Source: NORP181 sp047623555 | GTDB lineage: Bacteria; Pseudomonadota; Alphaproteobacteria; Rhodobacterales; Rhodobacteraceae | DNA: 25,653 nt | Reading direction: 5' to 3' | Assembly (NCBI GenBank): GCA_047623555.1 | Contig: JBLHMP010000060.1 | Coordinates: forward strand, 1-25,653 | In this document: in pieces, positions 16,262 through 23,870 of the stretch | How the letters are laid out: each line of letters opens with the position of its first letter | Numbering within the stretch: position 1 is the stretch's first letter | Program-made: the position numbers and the translations under genes | The notes under the pieces: model-generated | The model's input: the letters and a program-made list of their open reading frames with translations, nothing else | What the model was told of the DNA's origin: nothing | The model's database searches: none

Positions 16262-16266
16262 GAGGA
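16262..16266 (+). promoter_or_regulatory. Ribosome binding site that decides the pepA start
   Basis: GAGGA lies 8 bases before the ATG at 16275. It favours this start over an in-frame upstream codon at 16245, which would add ten residues of poor resemblance to the family, and over the ATG at 16281. Confidence 0.75.
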
Positions 16267-16274
16267 AAGCACAG

Positions 16275-17774
16275 ATGAGCATGATAACACCGATTCAATT
16301 TGAACAGATGGACAATGAATTGATTGCAACCGCCACTGGACGAGTGGTGATTCTGGTCACGCCCGACGGCAAAATGGACGCGGCAACACGGCGCGCCAAC
16401 CGGCTGTGCAAAGGCGCTGTGGCGCGGTTGCTAGACAGCGACCGGTTTGACGATGTCAAAGCCGGGCAGGTGGTTTCGCTAAACTGGCCCACAGGGTTGC
16501 AAGCCGAGGCGCTGGACATTCTGGTGTTGGAAAAACGCGCCTCAAAAACCGAATCTCGCAAAGCCGGTGCGGCGTTGGCACGACTAAAGGGCGACAACCC
16601 GGTTTTGGTGATGGCAGGCAACATGCGCCAGGCAGCTGAGCTTGGGTTTGGGCTGGCGCTGCGGGACTATAAATTTGATCAGCACAAGACCGGTAATGAC
16701 ACTGCCAAACCGGCTGCGGTTACCATCTGCCATGCCAATCCCGAAGCGATGAGCGAAAATTTTGTGCCACTGCAGGCGGTTGCCGAAGGCAGCCATATGA
16801 CGCGCGATCTGACCAATGAGCCGGCCAATGTGCTAACCACCACTGAATTTGCCAATCGTCTGGCCGAAATGCAAAGCCTTGGCCTGAAAGTCGAAGTGCT
16901 GGAAGAGGCCGAGTTGGAAAAACTGGGCATGCGCACGTTGCTTTGCGTTGGGCAGGGCTCGGATAGCCCGTCCAAAGTTGTGGTCATGCAGTGGAATGGC
17001 GGCGAAAAAGACGCGGCGCCATTGGCGTTGGTTGGCAAGGGCGTGGTGTTTGACACCGGCGGTATTTCGATCAAACCGGCGGGTGGCATGGAAGACATGA
17101 CCATGGATATGGGCGGCGCCGGCGTTGTTGCGGGCACCATGCGCGCCTTGGCGTTACGCAAGGCCAAGGCCAATGTGGTTGGCATCGTTGGGTTGGTGGA
17201 AAACATGCCATCGGGCAATGCGGTGCGTCCGGGTGATGTGATCCGTTCGATGAAAGGCGACACCGTCGAGGTGATCAATACCGACGCTGAGGGGCGTTTG
17301 GTTCTATGCGATATCATGTGGTACACGCAGGAACGGTTTTCGCCTGCGGGGATGATTGATCTTGCAACATTGACCGGGGCGATTGTAGTCGGTCTGGGCC
17401 ATGAAAATGCCGGTGTCTTTTCCAATGACGATGCGCTGTGCAACGCATTTCTTAAAGCGGCCAAAACCATGGACGAAGGCGCGTGGCGGATGCCGTTGGG
17501 GTCTGGCTATGACAAGCTGCTAAAATCCCGCATCGCCGATATGAAAAACATCGGTGGGCGGCCCGGTGGCGCGATTACCGCGGCGCAATTCCTGCAACGG
17601 TTTGTCAAAGACGGCACGCCCTGGATCCATCTGGATATTGCCGGGGTTGCTTCGGTCAAGGGTAACACGACCTATGCGCCAAGTGGAGCAACGGGCTGGG
17701 GCGTTATGGCGCTTAACCGGTTGGTTCAGAACATGTTTGAACCCAAACCAGAACCAAAACAAATACAGGAATAG
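16275..17774 (+). CDS. pepA: Leucyl aminopeptidase (M17 family)
   Basis: M17 aminopeptidases remove N-terminal residues from peptides with two metal ions. The 499-residue protein has the N-terminal macro-like domain (1-155) and a C-terminal catalytic domain. The latter shows the LTNEPANVLTT entry motif, GKGVVFDTGGISIKP with the catalytic lysine and metal-binding aspartate, MTMDMGGAG, and the family signature NTDAEGRLVL. E. coli PepA also binds DNA at recombination sites and the carAB promoter; nothing here shows whether this one does. pepA is divergent from lptF and followed 6 bases later by holC, an arrangement shared with E. coli. Confidence 0.95.
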   Translation: MSMITPIQFEQMDNELIATATGRVVILVTPDGKMDAATRRANRLCKGAVARLLDSDRFDDVKAGQVVSLNWPTGLQAEALDILVLEKRASKTESRKAGAALARLKGDNPVLVMAGNMRQAAELGFGLALRDYKFDQHKTGNDTAKPAAVTICHANPEAMSENFVPLQAVAEGSHMTRDLTNEPANVLTTTEFANRLAEMQSLGLKVEVLEEAELEKLGMRTLLCVGQGSDSPSKVVVMQWNGGEKDAAPLALVGKGVVFDTGGISIKPAGGMEDMTMDMGGAGVVAGTMRALALRKAKANVVGIVGLVENMPSGNAVRPGDVIRSMKGDTVEVINTDAEGRLVLCDIMWYTQERFSPAGMIDLATLTGAIVVGLGHENAGVFSNDDALCNAFLKAAKTMDEGAWRMPLGSGYDKLLKSRIADMKNIGGRPGGAITAAQFLQRFVKDGTPWIHLDIAGVASVKGNTTYAPSGATGWGVMALNRLVQNMFEPKPEPKQIQE

Positions 17775-17780
17775 GGTAAA

Positions 17781-18239
17781 ATGGGCGCAGCCTATTTCTA
17801 TCATCTGACGCAACAACCGCTCGAACATACCTTGCCGGTTCTGCTGGGCAAAGCCCGGCAGGCCGGATGGTCTGTTGTGGTGCGCGGCACAGATACGGCG
17901 CGGATGGCGTGGCTGGATCAACGGTTGTGGCTGGGGGCCGAAGACGGCTTTCTGCCGCATGGTCTGGCGGGCGGCGCGCATGACGGTGAACAGCCGATCC
18001 TGCTGAGTACGGAGGCGGGGATCGGCAATGGTGCGGAATGCGTGATGAGCGTCGACGGCGCCGAAGTTGAAACCGGCGAAGTCAACGATTTGGCGCGGGT
18101 TTGTATTTTGTTTGATGGTAATGACCCGGATGCGGTACAGCGCGCGCGGGTGCAATGGAAGACGCTGACCGATGCGGGCTGCTCGGCACAGTATTGGTCA
18201 GAGGACTCCGGTCGCTGGGAGAAGAAGGCGGAGGCATGA
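17781..18239 (+). CDS. holC: DNA polymerase III chi subunit
   Basis: Chi connects the polymerase III clamp loader to single-strand binding protein. The 152-residue protein has the family's size and the typical opening AAYFYHLTQQPLEHTLPVLLGKARQAGW, followed by RLWLGAEDGFLPHGLA, an aromatic and glycine pattern shared by HolC proteins. AGGG four bases before the ATG is its likely ribosome binding site. It lies 6 bases after pepA, consistent with a pepA-holC operon. In E. coli valS follows; here a 229-base gap leads to trmL. Confidence 0.92.
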   Translation: MGAAYFYHLTQQPLEHTLPVLLGKARQAGWSVVVRGTDTARMAWLDQRLWLGAEDGFLPHGLAGGAHDGEQPILLSTEAGIGNGAECVMSVDGAEVETGEVNDLARVCILFDGNDPDAVQRARVQWKTLTDAGCSAQYWSEDSGRWEKKAEA

Positions 18240-18259
18240 AAGAGGTTTTTTGCCTCCGG
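18229..18259 (+). repeat. Degenerate CCTCCGG repeat forming a stem across the holC stop
   Basis: CGGAGGCA (18229-18236) can pair with TGCCTCCG (18251-18258), giving an 8-base stem that spans the holC stop codon. The second arm with its preceding T tract (TTTTTTGCCTCCGG) matches the left end of the repeats at 5126 and 9429, but the right half is lost. The T run lies inside the loop, so it is not a standard terminator. Confidence 0.45.
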
Positions 18260-18387
18260 TAGCGCGTTCAAGCCAACTGGGAGTCCTCAGGAGCAGCGGT
18301 TTAAGCGCAGAACGGGTGGAACCCTTTGGGAAGTTGGAAAGAGTCTGGCAAAGAGTTAGGGTATATGGGACGGCAAAGTTGGCGTTG

Positions 18388-18423
18388 TTAAGGCCCCCTT
18401 AGGTAGGGTAACAGGATGTTAAC
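18388..18423 (+). promoter_or_regulatory. Two tandem CtrA-like boxes upstream of trmL
   Basis: TTAA-N7-TTAG at 18388-18402 and GTAA-N7-TTAAC at 18408-18423 each differ by one base from the CtrA consensus TTAA-N7-TTAA(C), and their starts are 20 bases apart. They lie about 46 to 80 bases before the trmL start. CtrA is the alphaproteobacterial response regulator of cell cycle and motility genes. No experimental support exists for this site; such short motifs can arise by chance. Confidence 0.35.
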
Positions 18424-18468
18424 GACGGGCCGACCCTGGGCGCGTGATTTAGAAAGCCCACACATCCT

Positions 18469-18942
18469 ATGTCTGATCCCTGCCTGAAACTGGTATTAGT
18501 GACACCTGAAATTCCCTACAATACTGGTGCGATTGGGCGGACCTGTGTGGCACTAAATCTAGAGCTGATCCTGATCAAACCTTATGGGTTTTCCCTTGAT
18601 GAAAAGTCAGTGCGGCGGGCCGGAACAAATTACTGGAAGCATGTTCAGCTCAGCGAATATGACACCTGGAAAAGCTTTTTGGCGGATCGAAAGCCACCGC
18701 GCGAAAGCTTGTATTTTTTTGAGGAACATGGGGCGCAGAGCGTTTACGACCCTGAATATCAAGACGATGCCTATTTGGTTTTCGGATGTGAATCCAAAGG
18801 CTTGCCGATAGAGGTATTAGAGGGCATGGACGATCGAACCTTCAATTTGCCGATGCTTGATTCTCGTGTCCGATCGCTTAATCTGGCAAACGTAGCCACA
18901 GCTGTTGTTTATCAGGCGATGCGCACTCGGCTTGGCGGTTGA
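18469..18942 (+). CDS. trmL: tRNA (cytidine/uridine-34-2'-O)-methyltransferase TrmL
   Basis: TrmL, a SPOUT-class enzyme, methylates the ribose of the wobble nucleotide in certain leucine tRNAs. The 157-residue protein has the family's length and its three conserved stretches: NTGAIGRTCVAL (18-29), LVFGCESKGLP in the middle, and the C-terminal knot region LNLANVATAVVYQAMR. The substrate-recognition segment KPYGFSLDEKSVRRAGTNYW is also typical. It is preceded by a 229-base gap after holC containing two CtrA-like boxes and is convergent with the retropepsin-like protease gene 50 bases downstream. Confidence 0.93.
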   Translation: MSDPCLKLVLVTPEIPYNTGAIGRTCVALNLELILIKPYGFSLDEKSVRRAGTNYWKHVQLSEYDTWKSFLADRKPPRESLYFFEEHGAQSVYDPEYQDDAYLVFGCESKGLPIEVLEGMDDRTFNLPMLDSRVRSLNLANVATAVVYQAMRTRLGG

Positions 18943-18992
18943 AAGCGGCACAACGGTCGCAGCAAGCCAAACCTGGGACACAATCGCAGTCT

Positions 18993-19580
18993 TTAGCGGG
19001 TCAGGATCAGCGCGTTGTTGCTGATTTCGATGTGGCTCCAGCGTTGCAGATAGGCCATGCCCAGCAGCGATTGCCGCAGATCACCCTGATTGACCCACGC
19101 GGTGATGTTCCTATCTGTGACTTTTCCAAGCGCGACGCTTTCCAACTGAACAGGGGCGGTGCGCACCTCTCCGTTGGCGGTCATGGCGCGGCCGTAATAA
19201 TTTAAATCGTTAAGGTTTAGACCAATGCGGGCGGCGTCAGATTGCGTTAACACAATATCTGTGGCGCCGGTATCTATCATAAATTCAATGGGTTGGTCGT
19301 TAACGTTCAACTGCAAATAATAATGCCCGTCCGGTGAGCGTGGGACTGAAACCTGCCCTTGGGCGCCAAGCGCGCTTTGCCGTGGGCGAACCGTTTGGCT
19401 AATATCATCCCATAGACCAACGGCGGCAATGACACCCAGAAAAATCAGCCCCCAGGCCAGCGCCATCTGTGCCATTTTACCCAGCGAATGACGGTTGTGC
19501 ACGATGAACCATAACACCAGAACGCTGATCAGAATGCCGAAGTAAATCAGCCGGGCATAGTCAAAATCTTGCAAATTCAC
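18993..19580 (-). CDS. Membrane-anchored retropepsin-like aspartic protease
   Basis: The 195-residue protein has two N-terminal membrane helices (about 11-28 and 38-57) and a C-terminal single-copy aspartic protease domain. The catalytic motif is DTGA at 103-106 in FMIDTGATDIVLT, followed by the flap region and a C-terminal LLGMAYLQRWSHIEI that matches the hydrophobic-Gly signature of clan AA. It belongs with the bacterial family of which Rickettsia APRc (RC1339) is the characterised member; as in retropepsins, activity should need a dimer. The substrate is unknown. The ATG overlaps the MarC-family stop by 4 bases, so it is the third gene of an operon with that gene and the ABC-F ATPase. Confidence 0.87.
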   Translation of the reverse strand: MNLQDFDYARLIYFGILISVLVLWFIVHNRHSLGKMAQMALAWGLIFLGVIAAVGLWDDISQTVRPRQSALGAQGQVSVPRSPDGHYYLQLNVNDQPIEFMIDTGATDIVLTQSDAARIGLNLNDLNYYGRAMTANGEVRTAPVQLESVALGKVTDRNITAWVNQGDLRQSLLGMAYLQRWSHIEISNNALILTR

Positions 19581-20194
19581 GACGCAAAACCAAAGTCGCG
19601 CAGCCCGTCCAGAATGAACTGGACTGACAGCGCCGCCAGCAACATGCCAAGCAATCGCGTCACCACGTCGATGCCGGTTTTACCCAACAGGCGTTCGATG
19701 ATTCCGGCGGCCAGAAACAGCACGAGCACAACACCCATAACGACCAGCATGACCCCAATCACAAGGGCCAGCCCAACGGCTTCGGATTGCTGCCCGGCTA
19801 GCAGGATGATGGTGGCAATGGACCCGGGCCCGGCGATCAGCGGAATACCCAACGGGAACACCGATGGGTCTGGGGTTTCGTCCTCGGCCTGGTCTTCGCG
19901 TCGTTTGCTGCGCCGGTCAAATAACATGTCAAGCGCGGTCAGGAACAACAGTGCGCCGCCTGCCACCCGAAAGGCAGCCATGGAAATGCCGACAAAGCCC
20001 AAAACCGTTTCACCAAAGGCGGCAAACAGTGCCAATAAAACGGCGGCTGTGAAACAGGACCGAACCGCGATTGCGCGGCGTCGGGTTGGCTCCATGCCTT
20101 GGGTCAATGCCACAAACATAGGTGTCAGGCCAAAGGGATCGATCACCACCAAAAGTGTCACAAAAGAGGTAACAATTACGGCCTGGTCGATCAT
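19577..20194 (-). CDS. MarC-family integral membrane protein
   Basis: The 205-residue protein has about six membrane helices and the MarC (UPF0056) hallmarks: TLLVVIDPFGLTPMFVALT near the N-terminus, and FPLGIPLIAGPGSIATIILL after a charged cytoplasmic loop (about 112-125, RRSKRREDQAEDE). The family was once linked to multiple antibiotic resistance, but that role was not upheld and its transport function is unknown. Its ATG overlaps the ABC-F stop by 4 bases and its stop overlaps the protease start by 4 bases, which indicates translational coupling of all three. Confidence 0.92.
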   Translation of the reverse strand: MIDQAVIVTSFVTLLVVIDPFGLTPMFVALTQGMEPTRRRAIAVRSCFTAAVLLALFAAFGETVLGFVGISMAAFRVAGGALLFLTALDMLFDRRSKRREDQAEDETPDPSVFPLGIPLIAGPGSIATIILLAGQQSEAVGLALVIGVMLVVMGVVLVLFLAAGIIERLLGKTGIDVVTRLLGMLLAALSVQFILDGLRDFGFAS

Positions 20195-22053
20195 TTCGCC
20201 TCGGCTACCTCTAGCTTTTCAAGCGCGCTCATCCACATGGCTTCGGCGCGGTCCAGGGCGTTCATCACTTCGGCGTATTTGCGTTGCCAGACCTCGGCTT
20301 CGCCCTTTTTCTCGTCCTCATACAGCGCCGGGTCAGCCAGTTTGGTCGCCAGTTTGTCGCGCATCTGGTTGAGTTTTGTAACCCGGTCCTCGCCTTTGCT
20401 GGCGTCGCTGCGCAGGCCCTGAATAACCTCGCGTGAAGCGCGTTTGGGTTTTGGCGGGGCTGGTTTTTTATTGCCAGATTTTGACACGGGTTTATCGCGC
20501 GCCAGCAACAGCGTGCGATAGGTCTCCAGATCGCCGTCATAGGGTTTTACCGTGCCGTTGCTGACCAGCCAAAGCCGGTCGGCCACAAGGCTCAGCAGGT
20601 GCATATCGTGCGTCACCAGAATGACCGCGCCGGAATAGTTGGTCAGCGCCTCAACCAGCGCCTCGCGGCTTTCGATGTCCAAATGGTTTGTTGGCTCATC
20701 GAGGATCAGCATATGAGGCGCGTCAATGGTTGCAAGCAACAGTGACAACCGGGCCTTTTGACCACCAGACAGGCGACCAACCTCGGTTTCGGCCTGTGCC
20801 GGGCCAAGGCCAAAACCAGCCAGACGCGAACGCAATCGCGCAGGGGTTTCAATCGGGCGCAGACGGCGCAAATGGTCCAGCGGGGTTTCGTCAACGAACA
20901 ATTCGTCAACCTGATGCTGGGCAAAATAACCGATCCGAAGCTTGCTCGAGCGGGTCATCTTACCGGACATCAACGCCAATCGGTCTGACAGCAGTTTCGC
21001 CAGTGTCGATTTACCCTGACCGTTTTTGCCAAGCAACGCGATGCGATCGTCCTGATCAATGCGCAAATCCAGATTGCGCAGAATCACCGTGTCGTCATAG
21101 CCGGTGGCGCCGTTTTCGATACTGATGATCGGCGGCGACATTTCTTCGGGCTCAGGAAAGGTAAAGGCGCGCAAGGCGGCCTCTTGCGGTGACGAAATCG
21201 GCTGCAACTTAGACAGCGCCTTGAGGCGGGATTGGGCCTGCTTGGCTTTGCTCGCCGTATAACGGAACCTGTCGACAAAGGTTTGCATATGGGCGCGGCG
21301 GGTTTCCTGTTTCTTGGCCATCGCCGAGGCCAGCGCCAATTTTTCAGCACGCTGGATGGCGAATTGATCGTAAGGGCCCTGATAGAATGTCAGTTTGCGG
21401 TCCTCAAGATGCAGGATCGCCCCAACGGCGCGGTTTAGCAGTCCACGGTCGTGACTGATGATGATGACGGTATGCGGGTATCTGGCCAGATAATTTTCCA
21501 GCCACAGTGCGCCCTCTAGATCAAGATAGTTGGTTGGTTCGTCGAGCAGCAGTAAATCAGGCTGTGAAAACAACACTGCCGCCAGGGCGACGCGCATGCG
21601 CCAGCCCCCGGAGAAATCAGAACAGGGTTTTTGTTGGTCTTCGTCATCAAATCCCAGACCTTTGAGAATCGATGCGGCGCGGGCCTCGGCGGACCAGGCG
21701 TCAATATCGGTCAGACGGGTCTGAATGTCGGCAATACGGGTTGGGTCAGTGGCAGTTTCTGCCTCTTCCAACAGGGCGCTGCGTTCGGTGTCAGCGGCCA
21801 GGACCGTGTTGATCAACGATACATGGGTGGCAGACGCCTCTTGTGCGACACCCCCTATGCGCGCCCGCGAGGGGAGCGATATTGCACCGCCCTCAAGCGA
21901 TAGATCGCCGCGGATAATATTGAACAGCGTGGTCTTACCGGTGCCGTTTCTTCCGATCAGGCCGACCTTGTGTCCATTGGGAATGACGGCGCTGGCCCCT
22001 TCAAACAGGGGGCGGCCCTCGACGGCGTATGTGATATCATCAATGCTTAACAT
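20191..22053 (-). CDS. ABC-F family ATPase (YheS-type)
   Basis: ABC-F proteins have two ATPase domains and no membrane part; most act on the ribosome. The 620-residue product shows Walker A GRNGTGKTT (34-42), the first signature FSGGWRMRV, Walker B LLLLDEPTNYLD, a charged linker (QETRRAHMQTFVDRFRYTAS), a second Walker A GKNGQGKST, signature LSGGQKARL and Walker B MLILDEPTNHLD. A Lys/Pro-rich segment and a C-terminal coiled coil (RVTKLNQMRDKLATKLADP) follow. Length and linker recall E. coli YheS. I chose the ATG at 22053 because the product then begins MLSIDDITYA like its relatives; an upstream in-frame TTG at 22092 would add 13 residues. It heads an operon with the MarC and protease genes. 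Confidence 0.92.
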   Translation of the reverse strand: MLSIDDITYAVEGRPLFEGASAVIPNGHKVGLIGRNGTGKTTLFNIIRGDLSLEGGAISLPSRARIGGVAQEASATHVSLINTVLAADTERSALLEEAETATDPTRIADIQTRLTDIDAWSAEARAASILKGLGFDDEDQQKPCSDFSGGWRMRVALAAVLFSQPDLLLLDEPTNYLDLEGALWLENYLARYPHTVIIISHDRGLLNRAVGAILHLEDRKLTFYQGPYDQFAIQRAEKLALASAMAKKQETRRAHMQTFVDRFRYTASKAKQAQSRLKALSKLQPISSPQEAALRAFTFPEPEEMSPPIISIENGATGYDDTVILRNLDLRIDQDDRIALLGKNGQGKSTLAKLLSDRLALMSGKMTRSSKLRIGYFAQHQVDELFVDETPLDHLRRLRPIETPARLRSRLAGFGLGPAQAETEVGRLSGGQKARLSLLLATIDAPHMLILDEPTNHLDIESREALVEALTNYSGAVILVTHDMHLLSLVADRLWLVSNGTVKPYDGDLETYRTLLLARDKPVSKSGNKKPAPPKPKRASREVIQGLRSDASKGEDRVTKLNQMRDKLATKLADPALYEDEKKGEAEVWQRKYAEVMNALDRAEAMWMSALEKLEVAEAK

Positions 22054-22107
22054 CTGCGCGGTTTGGCGCAGCGGGACGTGACTGTCAATCAAACCCTTTT
22101 CATGGCG

Positions 22108-22160
22108 CGCGGGCCGTGCTACCCGGCCCGCGATATGTACCGATCGCGGGGTTTGCCCGC
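22108..22160 (+). other. Three overlapping, mutually exclusive hairpins upstream of ndk
   Basis: CGCGGGCCG (22108-22116) pairs with CGGCCCGCG (22124-22132) over nine bases. CCCGCGAT (22127-22134), which shares the second arm, pairs perfectly with ATCGCGGG (22143-22150). GCGGG (22146-22150) in turn pairs with CCCGC (22156-22160). Only alternate stems can coexist, the geometry of an attenuator or switch. No T run follows, and the ndk ribosome binding site AGGAG (22185-22189) lies 25 bases further on. Confidence 0.5.
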
Positions 22161-22196
22161 ACCCGACTTACAACACATCCCACTAGGAGATAGCCA

Positions 22197-22619
22197 ATGG
22201 CACTGGAACGCACTTTTTCGATCATTAAACCCGATGCAACCCGTCGCAACCTGACTGGCAAAATCAACGCCAAGTTTGAAGAGGCCGGACTGCGCATCGT
22301 CGCACAAAAGCGTATTCAGATGACAATGGCACAGGCCGGCGAATTTTACTCGGTCCACGCCGAGCGCCCGTTTTACGGCGAATTGTGTGAATTCATGTGT
22401 TCCGAGCCAGTGATTGTTCAGGTTCTGGAAGGCAAAAACGCCATCACCAAGAACCGTGAAATCATGGGCGCCACCAACCCGGCAGACGCCGCAGCCGGCA
22501 CGATCCGCGCCGAATTTGCCGAAAGCCTTGGCGAAAATTCGGTTCACGGTTCGGACGCTCCGGAAACCGCGGCTATTGAGATCGCGTATTTCTTTTCGGG
22601 TCTTGAACTGGTCGGCTAA
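22197..22619 (+). CDS. ndk: Nucleoside diphosphate kinase
   Basis: Ndk balances nucleoside triphosphate pools by phosphate transfer through a phosphohistidine. The 140-residue protein has the standard length and features: ERTFSIIKPDATRRN at the start, ERPFYGELCEFM, ATNPADAAAGTIRAEFAES and the active-site histidine in NSVHGSD. AGGAG seven bases before the ATG is a strong ribosome binding site. The gene is single, with a hairpin-rich leader and an intrinsic terminator directly after it, and diverges from the ABC-F operon. Confidence 0.97.
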   Translation: MALERTFSIIKPDATRRNLTGKINAKFEEAGLRIVAQKRIQMTMAQAGEFYSVHAERPFYGELCEFMCSEPVIVQVLEGKNAITKNREIMGATNPADAAAGTIRAEFAESLGENSVHGSDAPETAAIEIAYFFSGLELVG

Positions 22620-22646
22620 CGCCGGGTTTTGACTGGAAAATTTAGG

Positions 22647-22677
22647 GGTCGCTTCTATAGAGAGGCGGCCTTTTTTT
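22647..22677 (+). terminator. Intrinsic terminator of ndk
   Basis: A nine-pair stem (GGTCGCTTC 22647-22655 with GAGGCGGCC 22662-22670, including two G-T pairs) with a six-base loop is followed by seven T residues (22671-22677). It lies 28 bases after the ndk stop and before the convergent TfoX-domain gene. Confidence 0.9.
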
Positions 22678-22700
22678 GTTTTAACGCGCGTACCCGCCGA

Positions 22701-23042
22701 TCATTTGGTGCCTGAACGGCGCTCAATCACCCCAATTGCGTTCAACGCGGCCTCAAATTCTGAGCGCCCCTGATCAAATGATTGCGCCTTGATCGCATCA
22801 AACCGCAGCCGCAGCGCCTTTTTCTCGTCGCCCTTACAATCGTTCCATGGGCGCCCCTGCAACGCCATCACCAACACATAATAGCCAATGAAATGCGGCG
22901 ATGTTCCGGTTTCCAGCAGCCGCCCATAGGCGACATCGGCCCCCATATCACGCAGAGCCTGAGCCGAGTGTATTCCGGCGCGATTACAGCTGGTCTCATA
23001 GGCGGGGCCAAGGTTGCGAATTGAGGAAACAGGATCAGTCAT
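22701..23042 (-). CDS. TfoX/Sxy C-terminal-domain protein
   Basis: The 113-residue protein consists of little more than a TfoX C-terminal domain: SIRNLGPAYETSCNRAGI, ALRDMGADVAYGRLLE and the conserved HFIGYYVLVMALQGRPWNDC, followed by a charged helical tail. Full-length TfoX/Sxy proteins co-activate competence genes in gammaproteobacteria and also carry an N-terminal domain that is absent here. Stand-alone C-terminal forms are common in alphaproteobacteria, and their role is unknown; the helix-hairpin-helix-like fold suggests a nucleic-acid or protein contact. It is convergent with ndk and divergent from the PA14-like gene. Confidence 0.85.
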   Translation of the reverse strand: MTDPVSSIRNLGPAYETSCNRAGIHSAQALRDMGADVAYGRLLETGTSPHFIGYYVLVMALQGRPWNDCKGDEKKALRLRFDAIKAQSFDQGRSEFEAALNAIGVIERRSGTK

Positions 23043-23196
23043 TGCTAAGGTGTACGCCGCGCAGCGATGGCTGTCATCCGCGTTGCGGCCTGCACGCGGG
23101 CTTGTGATGCTGGCATTTGGATTCTACGGTCAACTAAGAGAAGTGTATTGGCCGAAACTTACTGGTCATTTTGTTTAAGAAAAGGAATTTGATCTT

Positions 23197-23787
23197 ATGA
23201 AAATCGCGTTTTTTGGGGCCTTGGCCGCCATCGGAATGTTGTTCGCGAGTGTTGCCGTTTCTGCGACGCTGCAGTTAAAACCGGCCAGCCCACAACCTAG
23301 TGCCGGCCAGCTCAAAAATGGTCTGGCGGTGCGCTATGCCTATGCTCCAAGTGGGGCGCACATCAAGCAACTGGCTGATGCACGACGCTATCTTAAGGCC
23401 GGGTCAGAAAGTGGCAAGCCATTGAAAGGTATTGATTATCGCGATACGCGCGAAGGTTCGCCAACGCTGACGTCGAAACGGGCGATGAATGTGGCGGCCA
23501 GCATCAGTGGCTATGTCCGCTTTGATAAACCCGGTCTTTATAACATCGACTTTCTGACCAATGACGGCCTTGATGCGCGGATTGGTGGCCAGCGGGTTGG
23601 GCATTTTGACGGACGGCAAGCCTGTAGTAATACCTATACCGTTACGGTTAACGCTCCGGTGGCCGGCTGGTACGCACTGAGCGCGATTTATTTCCAGCGT
23701 TTGGGCACATCCTGCCTGCACATGCGCGTTGCGCCAGAGGGAAAGCAGCTGAAATGGGCCCCGAACAGTATGTTCGCCTATAAATAA
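23197..23787 (+). CDS. Secreted PA14-like domain protein of unknown function
   Basis: The 196-residue protein has a signal peptide (hydrophobic 4-20, cleavage likely after VSA at 23) and a proline-containing linker. A domain at about 95-178 recalls PA14: GYVRFDKPGLYNIDFLTNDGLDARIGG, then VGHFDG and a GWYALSAIYFQR strand, with Cys143 and Cys173 able to form a disulfide. PA14 domains often bind carbohydrate in secreted enzymes, adhesins and toxins, but here the domain stands alone with no catalytic partner. AGGAA about 9 bases upstream supports the start. The family match is by pattern only and could be another beta-sandwich. Confidence 0.68.
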   Translation: MKIAFFGALAAIGMLFASVAVSATLQLKPASPQPSAGQLKNGLAVRYAYAPSGAHIKQLADARRYLKAGSESGKPLKGIDYRDTREGSPTLTSKRAMNVAASISGYVRFDKPGLYNIDFLTNDGLDARIGGQRVGHFDGRQACSNTYTVTVNAPVAGWYALSAIYFQRLGTSCLHMRVAPEGKQLKWAPNSMFAYK

Positions 23788-23821
23788 TGTTTGCGTGAAT
23801 CGCGGGTTTATTAGAACTTTG

Positions 23822-23870
23822 GCTGTGTGGCCTGGTTCAACGCTTTGAGTGTTTGAACCAGGCCCACAGC
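23822..23870 (-). terminator. Strong stem-loop at the 3' end of pssA (possible terminator)
   Basis: GCTGTG-T-GGCCTGGTTCAA (23822-23840) pairs with TTGAACCAGGCC-CACAGC (23853-23870), 18 base pairs with one bulged base and a 12-base loop. The stop codon of pssA lies inside the structure. No T tract follows on either strand, so it could be a terminator, an RNA-stabilising hairpin or a shared barrier between the convergent PA14-like and pssA genes. Confidence 0.5.

Noticed and set aside
16679..17470. Minus-strand 263-residue frame
   Set aside because: It is antisense to the catalytic half of pepA, whose motifs are all present, and has no recognisable features.
18240..18468. Possible missing gene or valS remnant between holC and trmL
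   Set aside because: I read the frames and found no stretch resembling valyl-tRNA synthetase or another gene; stops are frequent. It is kept as a regulatory gap.
19569..20372. Plus-strand 267-residue frame rich in Ser, Thr and Arg
   Set aside because: It is antisense to the well-supported MarC-family gene and the end of the ABC-F gene, and its composition is that of an opposite-strand shadow.
22108..22132. Nine-base-pair hairpin considered as an intrinsic terminator
   Set aside because: No T tract follows on either strand, and it lies between two divergent starts where a terminator would serve no gene.
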